Assembly: GCF_964642095.1 (NCBI RefSeq)
Contig: NZ_OZ209244.1
Span: 1,488,001 to 1,552,000, forward strand
From: Fretibacterium fastidiosum
GTDB lineage: Bacteria > Synergistota > Synergistia > Synergistales > Aminobacteriaceae
Direction of reading: 5' to 3'
DNA: 64,000 nucleotides
This document shows positions 1 through 7,625 of the stretch, piece by piece. The position numbers were made by a program, and so were the translations under genes. The notes below the pieces were generated by a model that was not told the origin of the DNA, ran no database searches, and worked only from the letters and a program-made list of their open reading frames with translations. Positions within the stretch are counted from its first letter, which is position 1; each line of letters opens with the position of its first letter.

Positions 1-433
1 TCCCTGCCGCAGCGGTGATGGCCGCCGCAAACCCTGCGTCGTACCTGCGCTCCTTCATGGCTGGAATCATAAAGGAGCCGATGGCGGAAACCGTCGCGGG
101 ACCCGATCCAGATATCGCTGCAAAGAACATGCACGCCAGCACCGTCACCATGGCAAGCCCGCCGACGATCCAACCCACGAGGCTCTCGGCAAGGGTGACA
201 AGGCGGCGTGAGATGCCCCCGCTGCACATCAGCGAACCCGCGAGGATGAAGAATGGTATGGCCAAAAGGGGGAAGGAGTCTAAGCCTGTAAACGCCTTCT
301 GCGCAATCATAACCATCGGGATGTTGGACGTAAACAGCATCATGATCCAAGTTGAAAGTCCCAGTGTGATGCCGATGGGGATGCTGAATGCGATGGTGAC
401 GATGAGGATGGAGAATATCAGAATGGCCTCCAT
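1..433 (-). CDS. dctM: TRAP transporter large permease DctM, 5'-terminal part (cut by window edge)
   Basis: This is the start of the large membrane subunit of a tripartite ATP-independent periplasmic (TRAP) transporter, which moves substrate with a sodium or proton gradient. The reading frame is open from the ATG at 433 to the window edge, about 144 codons. It begins MEAILIFSILIVTIAFSIPIG, typical of DctM, followed by hydrophobic helices and a glycine/serine-rich AISGSGPATVSAIGSFMIPAM stretch characteristic of the family. The ATG follows the dctQ stop by one base (TGA-C-ATG), so translation is probably coupled. The remainder of the gene lies outside the window. Family assignment is confident; substrate is unknown. 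Confidence 0.92.
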   Translation of the reverse strand, partial: MEAILIFSILIVTIAFSIPIGITLGLSTWIMMLFTSNIPMVMIAQKAFTGLDSFPLLAIPFFILAGSLMCSGGISRRLVTLAESLVGWIVGGLAMVTVLACMFFAAISGSGPATVSAIGSFMIPAMKERRYDAGFAAAITAAAG

Positions 434-434
434 G

Positions 435-986
435 TCACTTGCCTCCCTCTAACGGTTCTGTCGTGTCGCCGGATGGCTTCAGCTCCGTCGCCCTGACCTC
501 GCCACTCTCAGCGTGTGAAAGGCCGTTTTTGTGGAGCTTCCATATTTCGACGATGAGGCGCACACACATCAACGCGCACCCTGCCGGGACGGCGGCGTAG
601 GGCCACGTCATGGGCATGCGCATAGCGGCCGAAACCTGTCCTGCACCACGGATGAAGAGGACGAGTTTTGTACCGTACCATGTCAGAAAAAAGCTAAAGG
701 CAAACCAGATCAGAAGGACAAGGTACTCGATCCATATTCGGGATGCCCCCTTGAACAGGTCCACGAGCATCTCCACCCGAAAATGGCTTCTTTCGCGCAC
801 GGCGTAGCTGGCGCCAACCCAGGAGAACCATAAAAATATGAAGCGAGCCAACTCCTCGCTCCACGAGAGCGAGTTTGCAAAGACGTAGCGCATCACAACC
901 TGCACAAAAACGACGATGGTCATGATGGCAAGCGTCCAGACGCAGAAGTACTCCTCAAAGTTGTTGAGAAATTTTTTTAACGTCAT
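435..986 (-). CDS. dctQ: TRAP transporter small permease DctQ
   Basis: This is the small integral-membrane subunit (183 residues) of the TRAP transporter, which pairs with DctM in the inner membrane. Four hydrophobic segments are visible, at about residues 15–35, 48–66, 87–108 and 126–147. The segment-2 region reads SLSWSEELARFIFLWFSWVG, a hallmark of DctQ. The C-terminal tail is polar and charged. It lies between dctP (upstream, 89 bp gap containing a hairpin terminator) and dctM (immediately downstream). Length and topology fit the family. Substrate specificity is not determined by this subunit. Confidence 0.9.
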   Translation of the reverse strand: MTLKKFLNNFEEYFCVWTLAIMTIVVFVQVVMRYVFANSLSWSEELARFIFLWFSWVGASYAVRERSHFRVEMLVDLFKGASRIWIEYLVLLIWFAFSFFLTWYGTKLVLFIRGAGQVSAAMRMPMTWPYAAVPAGCALMCVRLIVEIWKLHKNGLSHAESGEVRATELKPSGDTTEPLEGGK

Positions 987-1025
987 GAAAAATAACCGTT
1001 CCTTTCACCGCGGAATCACCGGAAT

Positions 1026-1056
1026 AAAAAGGCGCCCCCAGGGGGACGGGGGCGCC
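1026..1056 (-). terminator. Intergenic stem-loop terminator/attenuator between dctP and dctQ
   Basis: A perfect 9-bp inverted repeat (GGCGCCCCC at 1031–1039, GGGGGCGCC at 1048–1056) with an 8-base loop is followed on the minus strand by five U residues (complement of 1026–1030). It lies directly after the dctP stop codon and before dctQ. It therefore probably ends a fraction of transcripts, or protects the dctP 3' end, giving more binding protein than permease. Confidence 0.8.
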
Positions 1057-1075
1057 AATGGAACACGGGGAGCGC

Positions 1076-2056
1076 CTACTTCTGCACTTGCTTGATGATT
1101 TCCATCAAATCCTGTCCCAGCTCATCGGCGAACTGCGGATAGACCTCCGCCGTTGCCGCCACAAAGGGTTTTTTCTCTTCAGCCGTCAACTCGTTGGCGG
1201 TCATCCCGGCTTCGGTGACCTTTTTCTTGAAACTTTCCTCCTCTTCGGCCATGGCCTTGCGTTGCGCTTCCGTCGCATCTTTTGCGGCCTTCAACACCAA
1301 ATCCCGCAGGGCCTCCGGCAGGCCGTCAATGAACGCTTTGTTGGCAATCAACACCTCGAAGGAAAAGACGTGGCCCGTTTCGGAAACGTACTTCTGGACC
1401 TCGTAAAACTTTCCGTCATCGATCATCGCATAAGGATTTTCCTGTGCATCCACAGTGCCTTGCTGCAGGGCCGTGTAAAGCTCTCCCCAACTCATGGGTG
1501 TGGGGTTGGCGCCGAGCGCCTTGAAGAACGCGATGTGCATCGGGTTCTCCATCGTGCGGATCTTCAGGCCCTTCATGTCGTCCGGCGTGTGAATGGGGTT
1601 ACGGTTGTTGGTAACGTGACGGAAGCCATTCTCCTGGTAGCCCAGGATCAAGATGCCCTTCTCTGCCGTCAGCCCGTTCAGTTTCTCTCCAAGCACGCCG
1701 TCCACTGCGGCAAATGCGGCCTCGCGCGTCGTGAAGAGGTATGGCAGATCAAGCACCTGAATGCGCTTTTCAAAACCGGCCAGGACGGAAGAGGAGGGGA
1801 TGGCCATTTGAATGGCGCCAAGCTGCACGCCTTCGCACAGCTCACGGTCCCCGCCAAGCTGGCCGTTAGGATAGAGTTCCACCTTAATTTTCCCCGCCGA
1901 GCCTTCTTCGATCTGCTTTGCGAAGACATCCTTCATCACCGTCATCGTCGGATGGGATTCAGAGCCGATGTACCCCAGCTTGATCGTATAATCTGCTGCC
2001 TGGACCCCTGAGGCTGCAATCAACACCAGAAGCGCCGCGCCAAGAAATTTTTTCAT
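1076..2056 (-). CDS. dctP: TRAP transporter solute-binding protein DctP
   Basis: This is the extracytoplasmic solute-binding component (326 residues) that delivers a carboxylate to DctQM. It has a cleavable Sec signal peptide (MKKFLGAALLVLIAASGVQA). The mature protein shows the DctP core: LDLPYLF near residue 107, GLKIRTMENPMH near 165 with the substrate-clamping arginine expected in this family, and GELYTALQQGTVDAQENP near 195. A strong ribosome-binding site (GAGGAAAAATACG before ATG) supports the start. It is third last in the acnX–larA-like–dctPQM operon. The arginine implies an organic acid ligand, but the exact ligand cannot be read from sequence. Confidence 0.93.
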   Translation of the reverse strand: MKKFLGAALLVLIAASGVQAADYTIKLGYIGSESHPTMTVMKDVFAKQIEEGSAGKIKVELYPNGQLGGDRELCEGVQLGAIQMAIPSSSVLAGFEKRIQVLDLPYLFTTREAAFAAVDGVLGEKLNGLTAEKGILILGYQENGFRHVTNNRNPIHTPDDMKGLKIRTMENPMHIAFFKALGANPTPMSWGELYTALQQGTVDAQENPYAMIDDGKFYEVQKYVSETGHVFSFEVLIANKAFIDGLPEALRDLVLKAAKDATEAQRKAMAEEEESFKKKVTEAGMTANELTAEEKKPFVAATAEVYPQFADELGQDLMEIIKQVQK

Positions 2057-2159
2057 CGTATTTTTCCTCCTCAGTTATAAAATATATAAAGACGTTTTAA
2101 GAAGCGAAATCGATTCTTTCTTTGTTAAACTGATCCTTGCGCAATATTTTGTAAAGCTC

Positions 2160-3392
2160 TTAAGAAAGGCGCTCCAGCTTTTTGTTTCCCTCCACGCAGG
2201 GGAGAAGCGCCTCCGACACCTCAATGGTTTCCAAGTTTAACGTGTTTTTAATCCTCACGATTTTGAGGTTTGCCCGGTCCACCCCCCTTGCAAGCTGAAG
2301 GGCAAAGCGCACGGCCTCCTCCTCGGATTCCGCCGTGATGGGTATTTTGACGTCCTCAGGCGCCTTAACGGCCAGTGCGTTGGCGTACATGGACGGAAGG
2401 TCCAATTTCTCGAGGACGCGGCGCGTGATCACGTCAAAGAGTCCGACACCGATGGCGTTGCCGTGGGACGGGGCTGTGACATCCAGAAGGATCATACGCT
2501 TAATTTTCGGCACGGGAAGCACGAACTTCTTGAGGAGAGAACTGCGGCCCAGAACGTTGGGGTCGAACCCGGCGCCGGATATGTCCTTGCCGATCTCCTC
2601 GACGACCAACACGTCGATGTCGGGGAGCATCAACGTGGGCATGAGCCCCTTCGCCGTTTGCAGAAGCTCCTTCTCTCGTTCGACGATGTCCTCCACAGGC
2701 ACAGCCTCGATCATGGCTGTTTCGTCATATGCGTTCTCAAGGATTGCGACGCCGAACCCAACAGGCGCACGAGCCATGACGATGCGCGCTGCCTCGATCA
2801 AGGTTTCCGCAAAACCCTCGAAGCTCGCTTCGTGTAAAGCCGAGCATCCCACGTGGTTGCCAAGCCCTATCGTCAACATCTTGCAAAGGCCGCTCTGGAT
2901 GTCGCCGACGAAATCCGTGTGCAGTTTGACGCGGTTGATGGGCACGATGAGGTCTGCCTCAAGCGCCGCGGAATCGACCCACACCTCCAGCCCGCTTTTT
3001 GTCTTTCCGACGCGCGTCGCGTCTGGAGCCGTGATGATGGGAATGCCCATGGCGTTCTCCGTGATGCCGTAAGAATTCAGGATATGAAGTTGGCCCTCCT
3101 GAGTTCCCCCTCCGTGGCTTCCCATGGCGGAGACGATAAAGGGGTTGCCGCCCCAGCGCTGAATCTGCACCAACACCTCCTTCACGATCCGTGCAAGGTT
3201 TTTGATGCCGCGGCTCCCCACCGCTACGGCCACCCTTGCGCCCGGCTTAATCCTGTCCGCGATGCAGGCTTTTTCAAACTCGCGCCTGATTTGAGCCTCA
3301 AGGTCGTCAAGCCTCGGCCTTGAAAAGTGCTGCCGGACGCGGTGCATTTTGGGAAGAGGATAACGATAGGATTCATCGAGCAGTACGGGCAT
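2160..3392 (-). CDS. LarA-like protein (lactate racemase / nickel-pincer family, DUF2088-type)
   Basis: This 410-residue protein resembles the LarA superfamily, whose characterised members racemise or epimerise alpha-hydroxy acids with a covalently bound nickel-pincer nucleotide. Recognisable blocks are VAVAVGSRGI (about 55–64), MGSHGGGTQEGQ (about 90–101), NRVKLHTDFVGDIQSGLCKM (about 153–172) and IGLGNHVG (175–182). His93, His158, Lys171 and His180 are candidates for the catalytic histidines, the cofactor-anchoring lysine and the nickel ligand; this is inferred without an alignment. It lies between the aconitase-X subunits and dctP in one operon, suggesting it acts on the transported acid. 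No larB/larC/larE cofactor genes occur in the window. A DUF362-like relative is an alternative. Confidence 0.65.
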   Translation of the reverse strand: MPVLLDESYRYPLPKMHRVRQHFSRPRLDDLEAQIRREFEKACIADRIKPGARVAVAVGSRGIKNLARIVKEVLVQIQRWGGNPFIVSAMGSHGGGTQEGQLHILNSYGITENAMGIPIITAPDATRVGKTKSGLEVWVDSAALEADLIVPINRVKLHTDFVGDIQSGLCKMLTIGLGNHVGCSALHEASFEGFAETLIEAARIVMARAPVGFGVAILENAYDETAMIEAVPVEDIVEREKELLQTAKGLMPTLMLPDIDVLVVEEIGKDISGAGFDPNVLGRSSLLKKFVLPVPKIKRMILLDVTAPSHGNAIGVGLFDVITRRVLEKLDLPSMYANALAVKAPEDVKIPITAESEEEAVRFALQLARGVDRANLKIVRIKNTLNLETIEVSEALLPCVEGNKKLERLS

Positions 3393-3436
3393 TTTCTCTG
3401 AGTCCTTTTCTCTCGTCCCCGCGCAGTGTGGGAGCG

Positions 3437-3865
3437 CTATTTTCCACTTTTCTGCACGCGGACTTCACCGGCATCCGCGTCAACTTCCACGTAATCACCA
3501 TCCTGAATGACGCTGAATGGGTCCGCCTCTAGCCTATCGACCATTGTGCAGCCCACCATAACAGCGGCGGAAACGATGACGGGCTCCGTCTCTTTAATGA
3601 TGATTGCGGACGGGAGATTGTGCTTCCCCCAGAGTTGATAGAACCCATCTACCTGCACCACGGAGCTGCCCTTGCCGGATTTGAGCGCTAAAATTTTGTT
3701 TGCGATGCATTTACCTTGAATCGCATGGTTGCGCTCTATGACGTTTCCCGTGATTGGGTCCGTAAGGTAGAAGCACATGGCGTCCCGAGAGACAATAGCT
3801 TCTCCCGCCGCTTTTCCTTTAACAATACCGCGGCATTTGTAGACCTTTATCTCGTCAGCCATCAT
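3437..3865 (-). CDS. Aconitase X small (swivel-domain) subunit, DUF126 type
   Basis: This 142-residue protein matches the swivel domain of aconitase X, a dehydratase family that includes cis-3-hydroxy-L-proline dehydratase in bacteria and phosphomevalonate dehydratase in archaea. Motifs visible are CRGIVKGKAAGEAIVS at the N-terminus, ITGNVIERNHAIQGKCI, and GKGSSVVQVDGFY, the glycine/serine-rich loop of the swivel domain. Its ATG overlaps the stop of the large subunit (ATGA-type overlap at 3862–3865), a strong sign of a two-subunit enzyme made in equal amounts. A ribosome-binding site GGGAGG lies 5 bases upstream. The substrate is unassigned. Confidence 0.88.
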   Translation of the reverse strand: MMADEIKVYKCRGIVKGKAAGEAIVSRDAMCFYLTDPITGNVIERNHAIQGKCIANKILALKSGKGSSVVQVDGFYQLWGKHNLPSAIIIKETEPVIVSAAVMVGCTMVDRLEADPFSVIQDGDYVEVDADAGEVRVQKSGK

Positions 3866-5079
3866 ACGAGCCTCCCCTTTATCGCGGCTTCAACGCACTC
3901 CGAGAGCCTGCGGATAGCAAAAGGCTGGCCGCGGCGCTCGCGGTAATAGGCACACTTCGGTGAGTCCGTAAGTCCCAGACTCCCCTCGAAGGACTTCCAA
4001 CATGGCTCGTCGATGCAAGTATTCCCCACCATACGCACGCCAAGAAGCTCCAAGTGCTCGCGAAGGTGCGAGCGTTCCGCCAACTCTACAGCACCCGATT
4101 CTGCCAGTATCCAGAAAGCTGTATTATGATTAACTTTTCGCCCATTAAAGAGGCGTTCTACCTCAAGAAGCTGGCTGTAGGTGTAGTGCGGGCAACCTAA
4201 CATGACGAGATTAATATCGCCTACAGCTGGTGTAAGCCTGTCCTCCTCTGCCTCAAGGTCCTTGTTTGTAAGGACGACCTCTGCTGCAGGAACCTTTCTT
4301 CCGCCGAAAGCCGACTCGACATCCGGCGCTTCCGGCGTGATTTTGACCATGTGGTACATCGCTACGGAGCCGCTGGTCGCGGCTTCGGCGCCGAAGTACA
4401 GGAAGTCCTCCGGTCCCGGCCTGACTTCTTTTTTAAATTTCAACACGGGAATGCGGGTGCCGGCTATGGGACCGACACAATGCCCTAGCATGCCCCAGTC
4501 GTAATGGTCCTTCATCTCAGCCTCGACCTCAATTAAGAAATCCCCGCGTCGGTTTTCGTCGATGTGGTATCCATAATAGGGCGTTTCACCGATTACCGCT
4601 GCAGCCAGAGCGCTGATGGAGGACTCTCGATTGGACCGGGCTCCTAGCGCTCCATTGACGTAGGGTGTCGCACTCGATTCGGAAAAGGCAACGTGTTCGC
4701 CGAAAAAGGGGACATTGGAGCAGACGCCGGGAGCACAATGGTATGTAAGTTTGGCACCTATCCTCCGGTAGGCATCACCCGTCCGGTTTGCAAGGTCCAA
4801 CTCTTCCTTCGTGACGTCGTAGAACTTCGTGAGATAATCCGTATCCCAGTAGGGGTTGGTCGTGGGGGGCACGGCGCAGGTCGCCCCTCCATCGGCCAGA
4901 AGCTCACACCAGTAAGTGTCCCCCTCCTGTCCGCTGAGCGCCACATGGGCGCGCTTGATTGAAATAAGCTTCTCTGCGTCAAAGGTAAGGGCGAGCGCAT
5001 AGAGCATTTCCATCGCTTTCTGCTTCCCGACGCCTTCAGCTCCGTCGAGTATTCGCTTTTCTTCGTCAGTAAGACGCAT
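3862..5079 (-). CDS. Aconitase X large (catalytic) subunit, DUF521 type
   Basis: This is the catalytic subunit of the aconitase-X family (405 residues). It begins MRLTDEEKRILDGAEG, typical of the family, and carries HVALSGQEGDTYWCELLADGGA near residue 45 and a cysteine-bearing CAPGVCSNVPFFGEHVAFSE near 116. Further cysteine motifs are MLGCPHYT and GNTCIDEPCW near the C-terminus, plausible cluster-ligand or active-site cysteines. I chose ATG at 5079 rather than the in-frame TTG at 5085, because GGAGAAAGG lies 9 bases upstream of the ATG. It is the first gene of the operon, downstream of a strong promoter at 5282–5310. Cis-3-hydroxyproline dehydration is one candidate activity; the neighbouring LarA-like protein suggests another hydroxy acid. 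Confidence 0.88.
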   Translation of the reverse strand: MRLTDEEKRILDGAEGVGKQKAMEMLYALALTFDAEKLISIKRAHVALSGQEGDTYWCELLADGGATCAVPPTTNPYWDTDYLTKFYDVTKEELDLANRTGDAYRRIGAKLTYHCAPGVCSNVPFFGEHVAFSESSATPYVNGALGARSNRESSISALAAAVIGETPYYGYHIDENRRGDFLIEVEAEMKDHYDWGMLGHCVGPIAGTRIPVLKFKKEVRPGPEDFLYFGAEAATSGSVAMYHMVKITPEAPDVESAFGGRKVPAAEVVLTNKDLEAEEDRLTPAVGDINLVMLGCPHYTYSQLLEVERLFNGRKVNHNTAFWILAESGAVELAERSHLREHLELLGVRMVGNTCIDEPCWKSFEGSLGLTDSPKCAYYRERRGQPFAIRRLSECVEAAIKGRLV

Positions 5080-5281
5080 GATCAACTACCTTTCTCCATC
5101 TGTTAAACCTACTGTCTGCTTTCAGAACAGAACGGCCTCATAAATCTCCACCTCTTGGGGCGGGGGAACGTTCCGCTTCAAGTAGCAGCACCTTTCTTCG
5201 TGGAAAACCTGCTTAGGCAAAAAATAAATTGCCGTTATGCTCATTGACCACTGTTTTTGTTGCGAGTTTTATCGTAGAATC

Positions 5282-5310
5282 AGTTTAATTAATAATATTA
5301 AAATTGTCAA
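5282..5310 (-). promoter_or_regulatory. Sigma-70-type promoter for the acnX–larA-like–dctPQM operon
   Basis: Read on the minus strand, TTGACA (5305–5310), a 17-base spacer and TAAACT (5282–5287) form a near-consensus promoter in an AT-rich stretch. Transcription would start near 5275, leaving a leader of roughly 195 bases before the acnX ATG at 5079. The 430-base gap between that gene and the transposase remnant (5086–5512) holds this promoter, the leader and the left end of the IS1380-type element. I see no other gene there. Confidence 0.8.
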
Positions 5311-5321
5311 GCCACGTGTCG

Positions 5322-7113
5322 TTGCCCAAATCCACGGGAACGCAAAGCGCGGGCAAAGTAAAGGGCCAGGCAGAGGAAAAGTTTTAAAAAATGGGCTCTG
5401 TACCCCTCCGCTGCCTTCAAATACGGAAATATCTTCCCGTTCTCACAATAACCCCGTCAGCGTGAGCTCGCACCCACACCCCCTCTCGGCTATTGGCCCA
5501 GCGTTCTCCTGCTCATTCCAGCGAGATAGCCAATTTCTCAAGCTTCCGGTACGCTCCCAGAAACCAACTCCCGACAACTCCCCCTTTCACCTGCAGCACC
5601 ATGCGGCGCGCATGGCGCACCATACGCCCTATGCTCGTGTAAAACACAAATCGCAGCGTCCTGGGACGGTAACTCCTCAACGCTTCAGGCAGAAGCAGAC
5701 GCTTTAACAAACTGTGCAGCGACAGAGACAGCACCGACACATTCCACCAGAACGCGTTCGACCCAAATCGGTGCGAGATGACGTGCCCGCCGGCCAGGTC
5801 CTCCTTCAGGATGCGGTGCACTTCCTCTGACTTGCCGCACCGCTCACGATACCAACGGATTACCGCTCCTCCCTCCCAATCCAACAGGTTCGTCACGATA
5901 CCAAACACCTTGTATACGTGGCCGCCAAGCTCCGTCAGATGCAGCTTCTTCACCTTGGCGTTCTCAGACTCCAGGTCGTCGATCAGCTCCGGTATGAACA
6001 GCTGCCGTGAGTCCTGCAGCTCCTGAGACAGTCGAAGCTTCTTTCCCGATCCCTCCAACTCGAATGCCTCGCGAATGGCAAGAAAACGGTACGTCGGACC
6101 GTTCTTGTCGAGACTCAAAGACTGTGGCGCATAGATGACCTCCGCCCATTCCTGACCGTTGCCCAAAGGGCGCCAATCCTTCTCACAAACTGCCTCCACC
6201 GCCTCCCTGAAATCCCTGTATACAGGACACGAGATCGCAAACTCGATCACCCCGAAACGCGCATCCTGACCCTCCGCCAGATAGCGCAAAAGACGCGTCT
6301 GGTAACCCGCACTGTCCGAACGGTACCTCACCTTCCTCACTCCCGCAGGAAGATGCGCCAGTACCCCCTGCAGCTGCTCCAGCTGTCCGTGCCCAGGCTT
6401 CACATTCCCGTCCCGGTATTCCGTCGCCACAGGCAGGTCGTACTCCGGACAGTACACGTTCAACGCCTCGTAACTCCGTTTCCCCTGGTAGTTGTACAAC
6501 GCCCCGCTCGTCTCCGTCTCGATGAACGTCGCGTCCTGGTCCAGCGTCAACTCCTCCTGCGCAGACGCCTCGAACGCGCACCTCAGAAGATGGCGGTGCA
6601 CCTCCTCAAATCCCCTCAGCGCCTCATTCGATGCCGGGACAAAGGAACGACCATGACCCCGCTCCCGGTCCTCCGATTCGTTATGAAAACAGCTGGCGTA
6701 GTCCCGGGCCGACGTCGGAGATGGAAACGGCAGGGAGACTTTCTTCAGCCCCGCCTGCTCCTTCAAAAACTTCAGGTGTTCCACGGCTCTGCCGCCGCTG
6801 AGGTTCAGCAGGACCATCGACAGAAGCTGCTCGGAGTCCCGGTACCCTTTGTCCTTCCTGATTCCTATGAAAGTATCGATGACTTAGTCAAGATGGAGCC
6901 GATTCCAAAGTTCGATAACGGGGAAAAGGCCGGCAAAAGGGGTGATGTCCTGCATCTTGTCCGTCGTCTTAACCTCGATTTTTGGTCGTCTGTATGGCAT
7001 AATGGTCTTCGCACCTCGCAGGTGATGGCTTATTGTTTGGTGACTTAAGCTTAACACTGTTTTTACAAACAGTCCCTGCAAGGTGCTGTTTTTTTCCCCG
7101 CGGGTTGGGGCAA
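5322..7113 (-). mobile_element. IS1380-family insertion sequence (inactive)
   Basis: The element surrounds the broken transposase gene. Imperfect 18-bp inverted repeats bound it: TTGCCCAAATCCACGGGA at 5322–5339 and its complement version at 7096–7113, 14 of 18 identical. A direct repeat GTGTCGTTG occurs at 5316–5324 and 7119–7127, perhaps reflecting target duplication, though it is longer than the usual 4–5 bp and overlaps the left repeat. The resulting length of about 1.79 kb fits the family. A small hairpin (ACTGTTT/AAACAGT, 7056–7073) lies upstream of the gene. Exact ends are inferred. Confidence 0.6.
5513..7000 (-). pseudogene. IS1380-family transposase, interrupted by one in-frame TAA
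   Basis: The frame starting at ATG 7000 (MPYRRPKIEVKTTDK) reads 38 codons to a TAA at 6884–6886, then continues in the same frame to 5513. The downstream part carries family blocks: SMVLLNLSGGRAVEHLKFL, LTLDQDATFIET with the first catalytic aspartates, YRSDSAGYQ with the second, and KSEEVHRILKEDLAGGHV near the third acidic residue. The single stop between RLHLD and VIDTFIGIRKDKG is the only lesion I see. The intact product would be about 495 residues, normal for IS1380. Internal restart at 6817 would lack the N-terminal DNA-binding part. Confidence 0.85.
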
Positions 7114-7137
7114 AGTTTGTGTCGTTGATCAGTGATC

Positions 7138-7174
7138 ATGTCACCCTATAAGTAGTCAGAGAAAATGTCACCCT
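7138..7174 (+). repeat. Paired ATGTCACCCT repeats, IS-end-like
   Basis: ATGTCACCCT occurs at 7138–7147 and again at 7165–7174, 27 bases apart. Such short spaced direct repeats are typical of the ends of ISNCY/IS1202-like elements. The decayed coding remnant just downstream supports this reading. Confidence 0.45.
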
Positions 7175-7211
7175 CCGCCGCGGCAGGCAGGTCTTTTGGT
7201 GATACTTAGGT

Positions 7212-7520
7212 ATGAAGCAGAAGCGAGTGGCATTGCCACAAAAAGAGATCAAGCGTATCAAGGTCATGGTCTACATATCGAAGCGATAAACCATCTGCGT
7301 CGAGACGCGGCAACGATGCCGCGTCCCGACATAAGCGACCGGCACAGCATCTGCGGCTTACAGCCGCAGAGAGCTGGCCGTCTGCTTATGAGCCTCTGTC
7401 GGAGGCAGATCATCAAGCTCAGGAAAAAGTACGCGGCCCAGGGCGAAATGGGCCGTGTTCACGGTAATCGGGACAGACATCCCCCGCACAGGATAGTCAT
7501 CGGTATCTGGCTCGCGAAGG
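7212..7520 (+). pseudogene. ISNCY-like transposase N-terminal relic, frameshifted
   Basis: A short frame from ATG 7212 encodes MKQKRVALPQKEIKRIKVM before stopping at 7289. Another frame then supplies RRQIIKLRKKYAAQGEMGRV followed by HGNRDRHPPHRI (about 7400–7500). Together these match the helix-turn-helix N-terminus of ISNCY-type transposases, whose signature is a KY-xxEGxxGLxHGNRG pattern. The two halves are in different frames and nothing resembling the catalytic domain follows, so this is a degraded fragment. The remaining sequence up to the rlmN stop at 7626 shows no gene. Confidence 0.55.
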
Positions 7521-7625
7521 GCGAGAGCACCTCAAACGATGTGGTGGCATGGCCTGCCTGCGGATATCTATAGACAGGACCCTTTCCCTCCTGGTGGTGT
7601 GGGTTGGAGAGCAGCGGCCAGCAGC

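Noticed and set aside
6884..6886. Stop-codon readthrough or recoding in the IS1380 transposase
   Set aside because: The codon is TAA, not TGA, and no recoding context is seen; an inactivating mutation is simpler.
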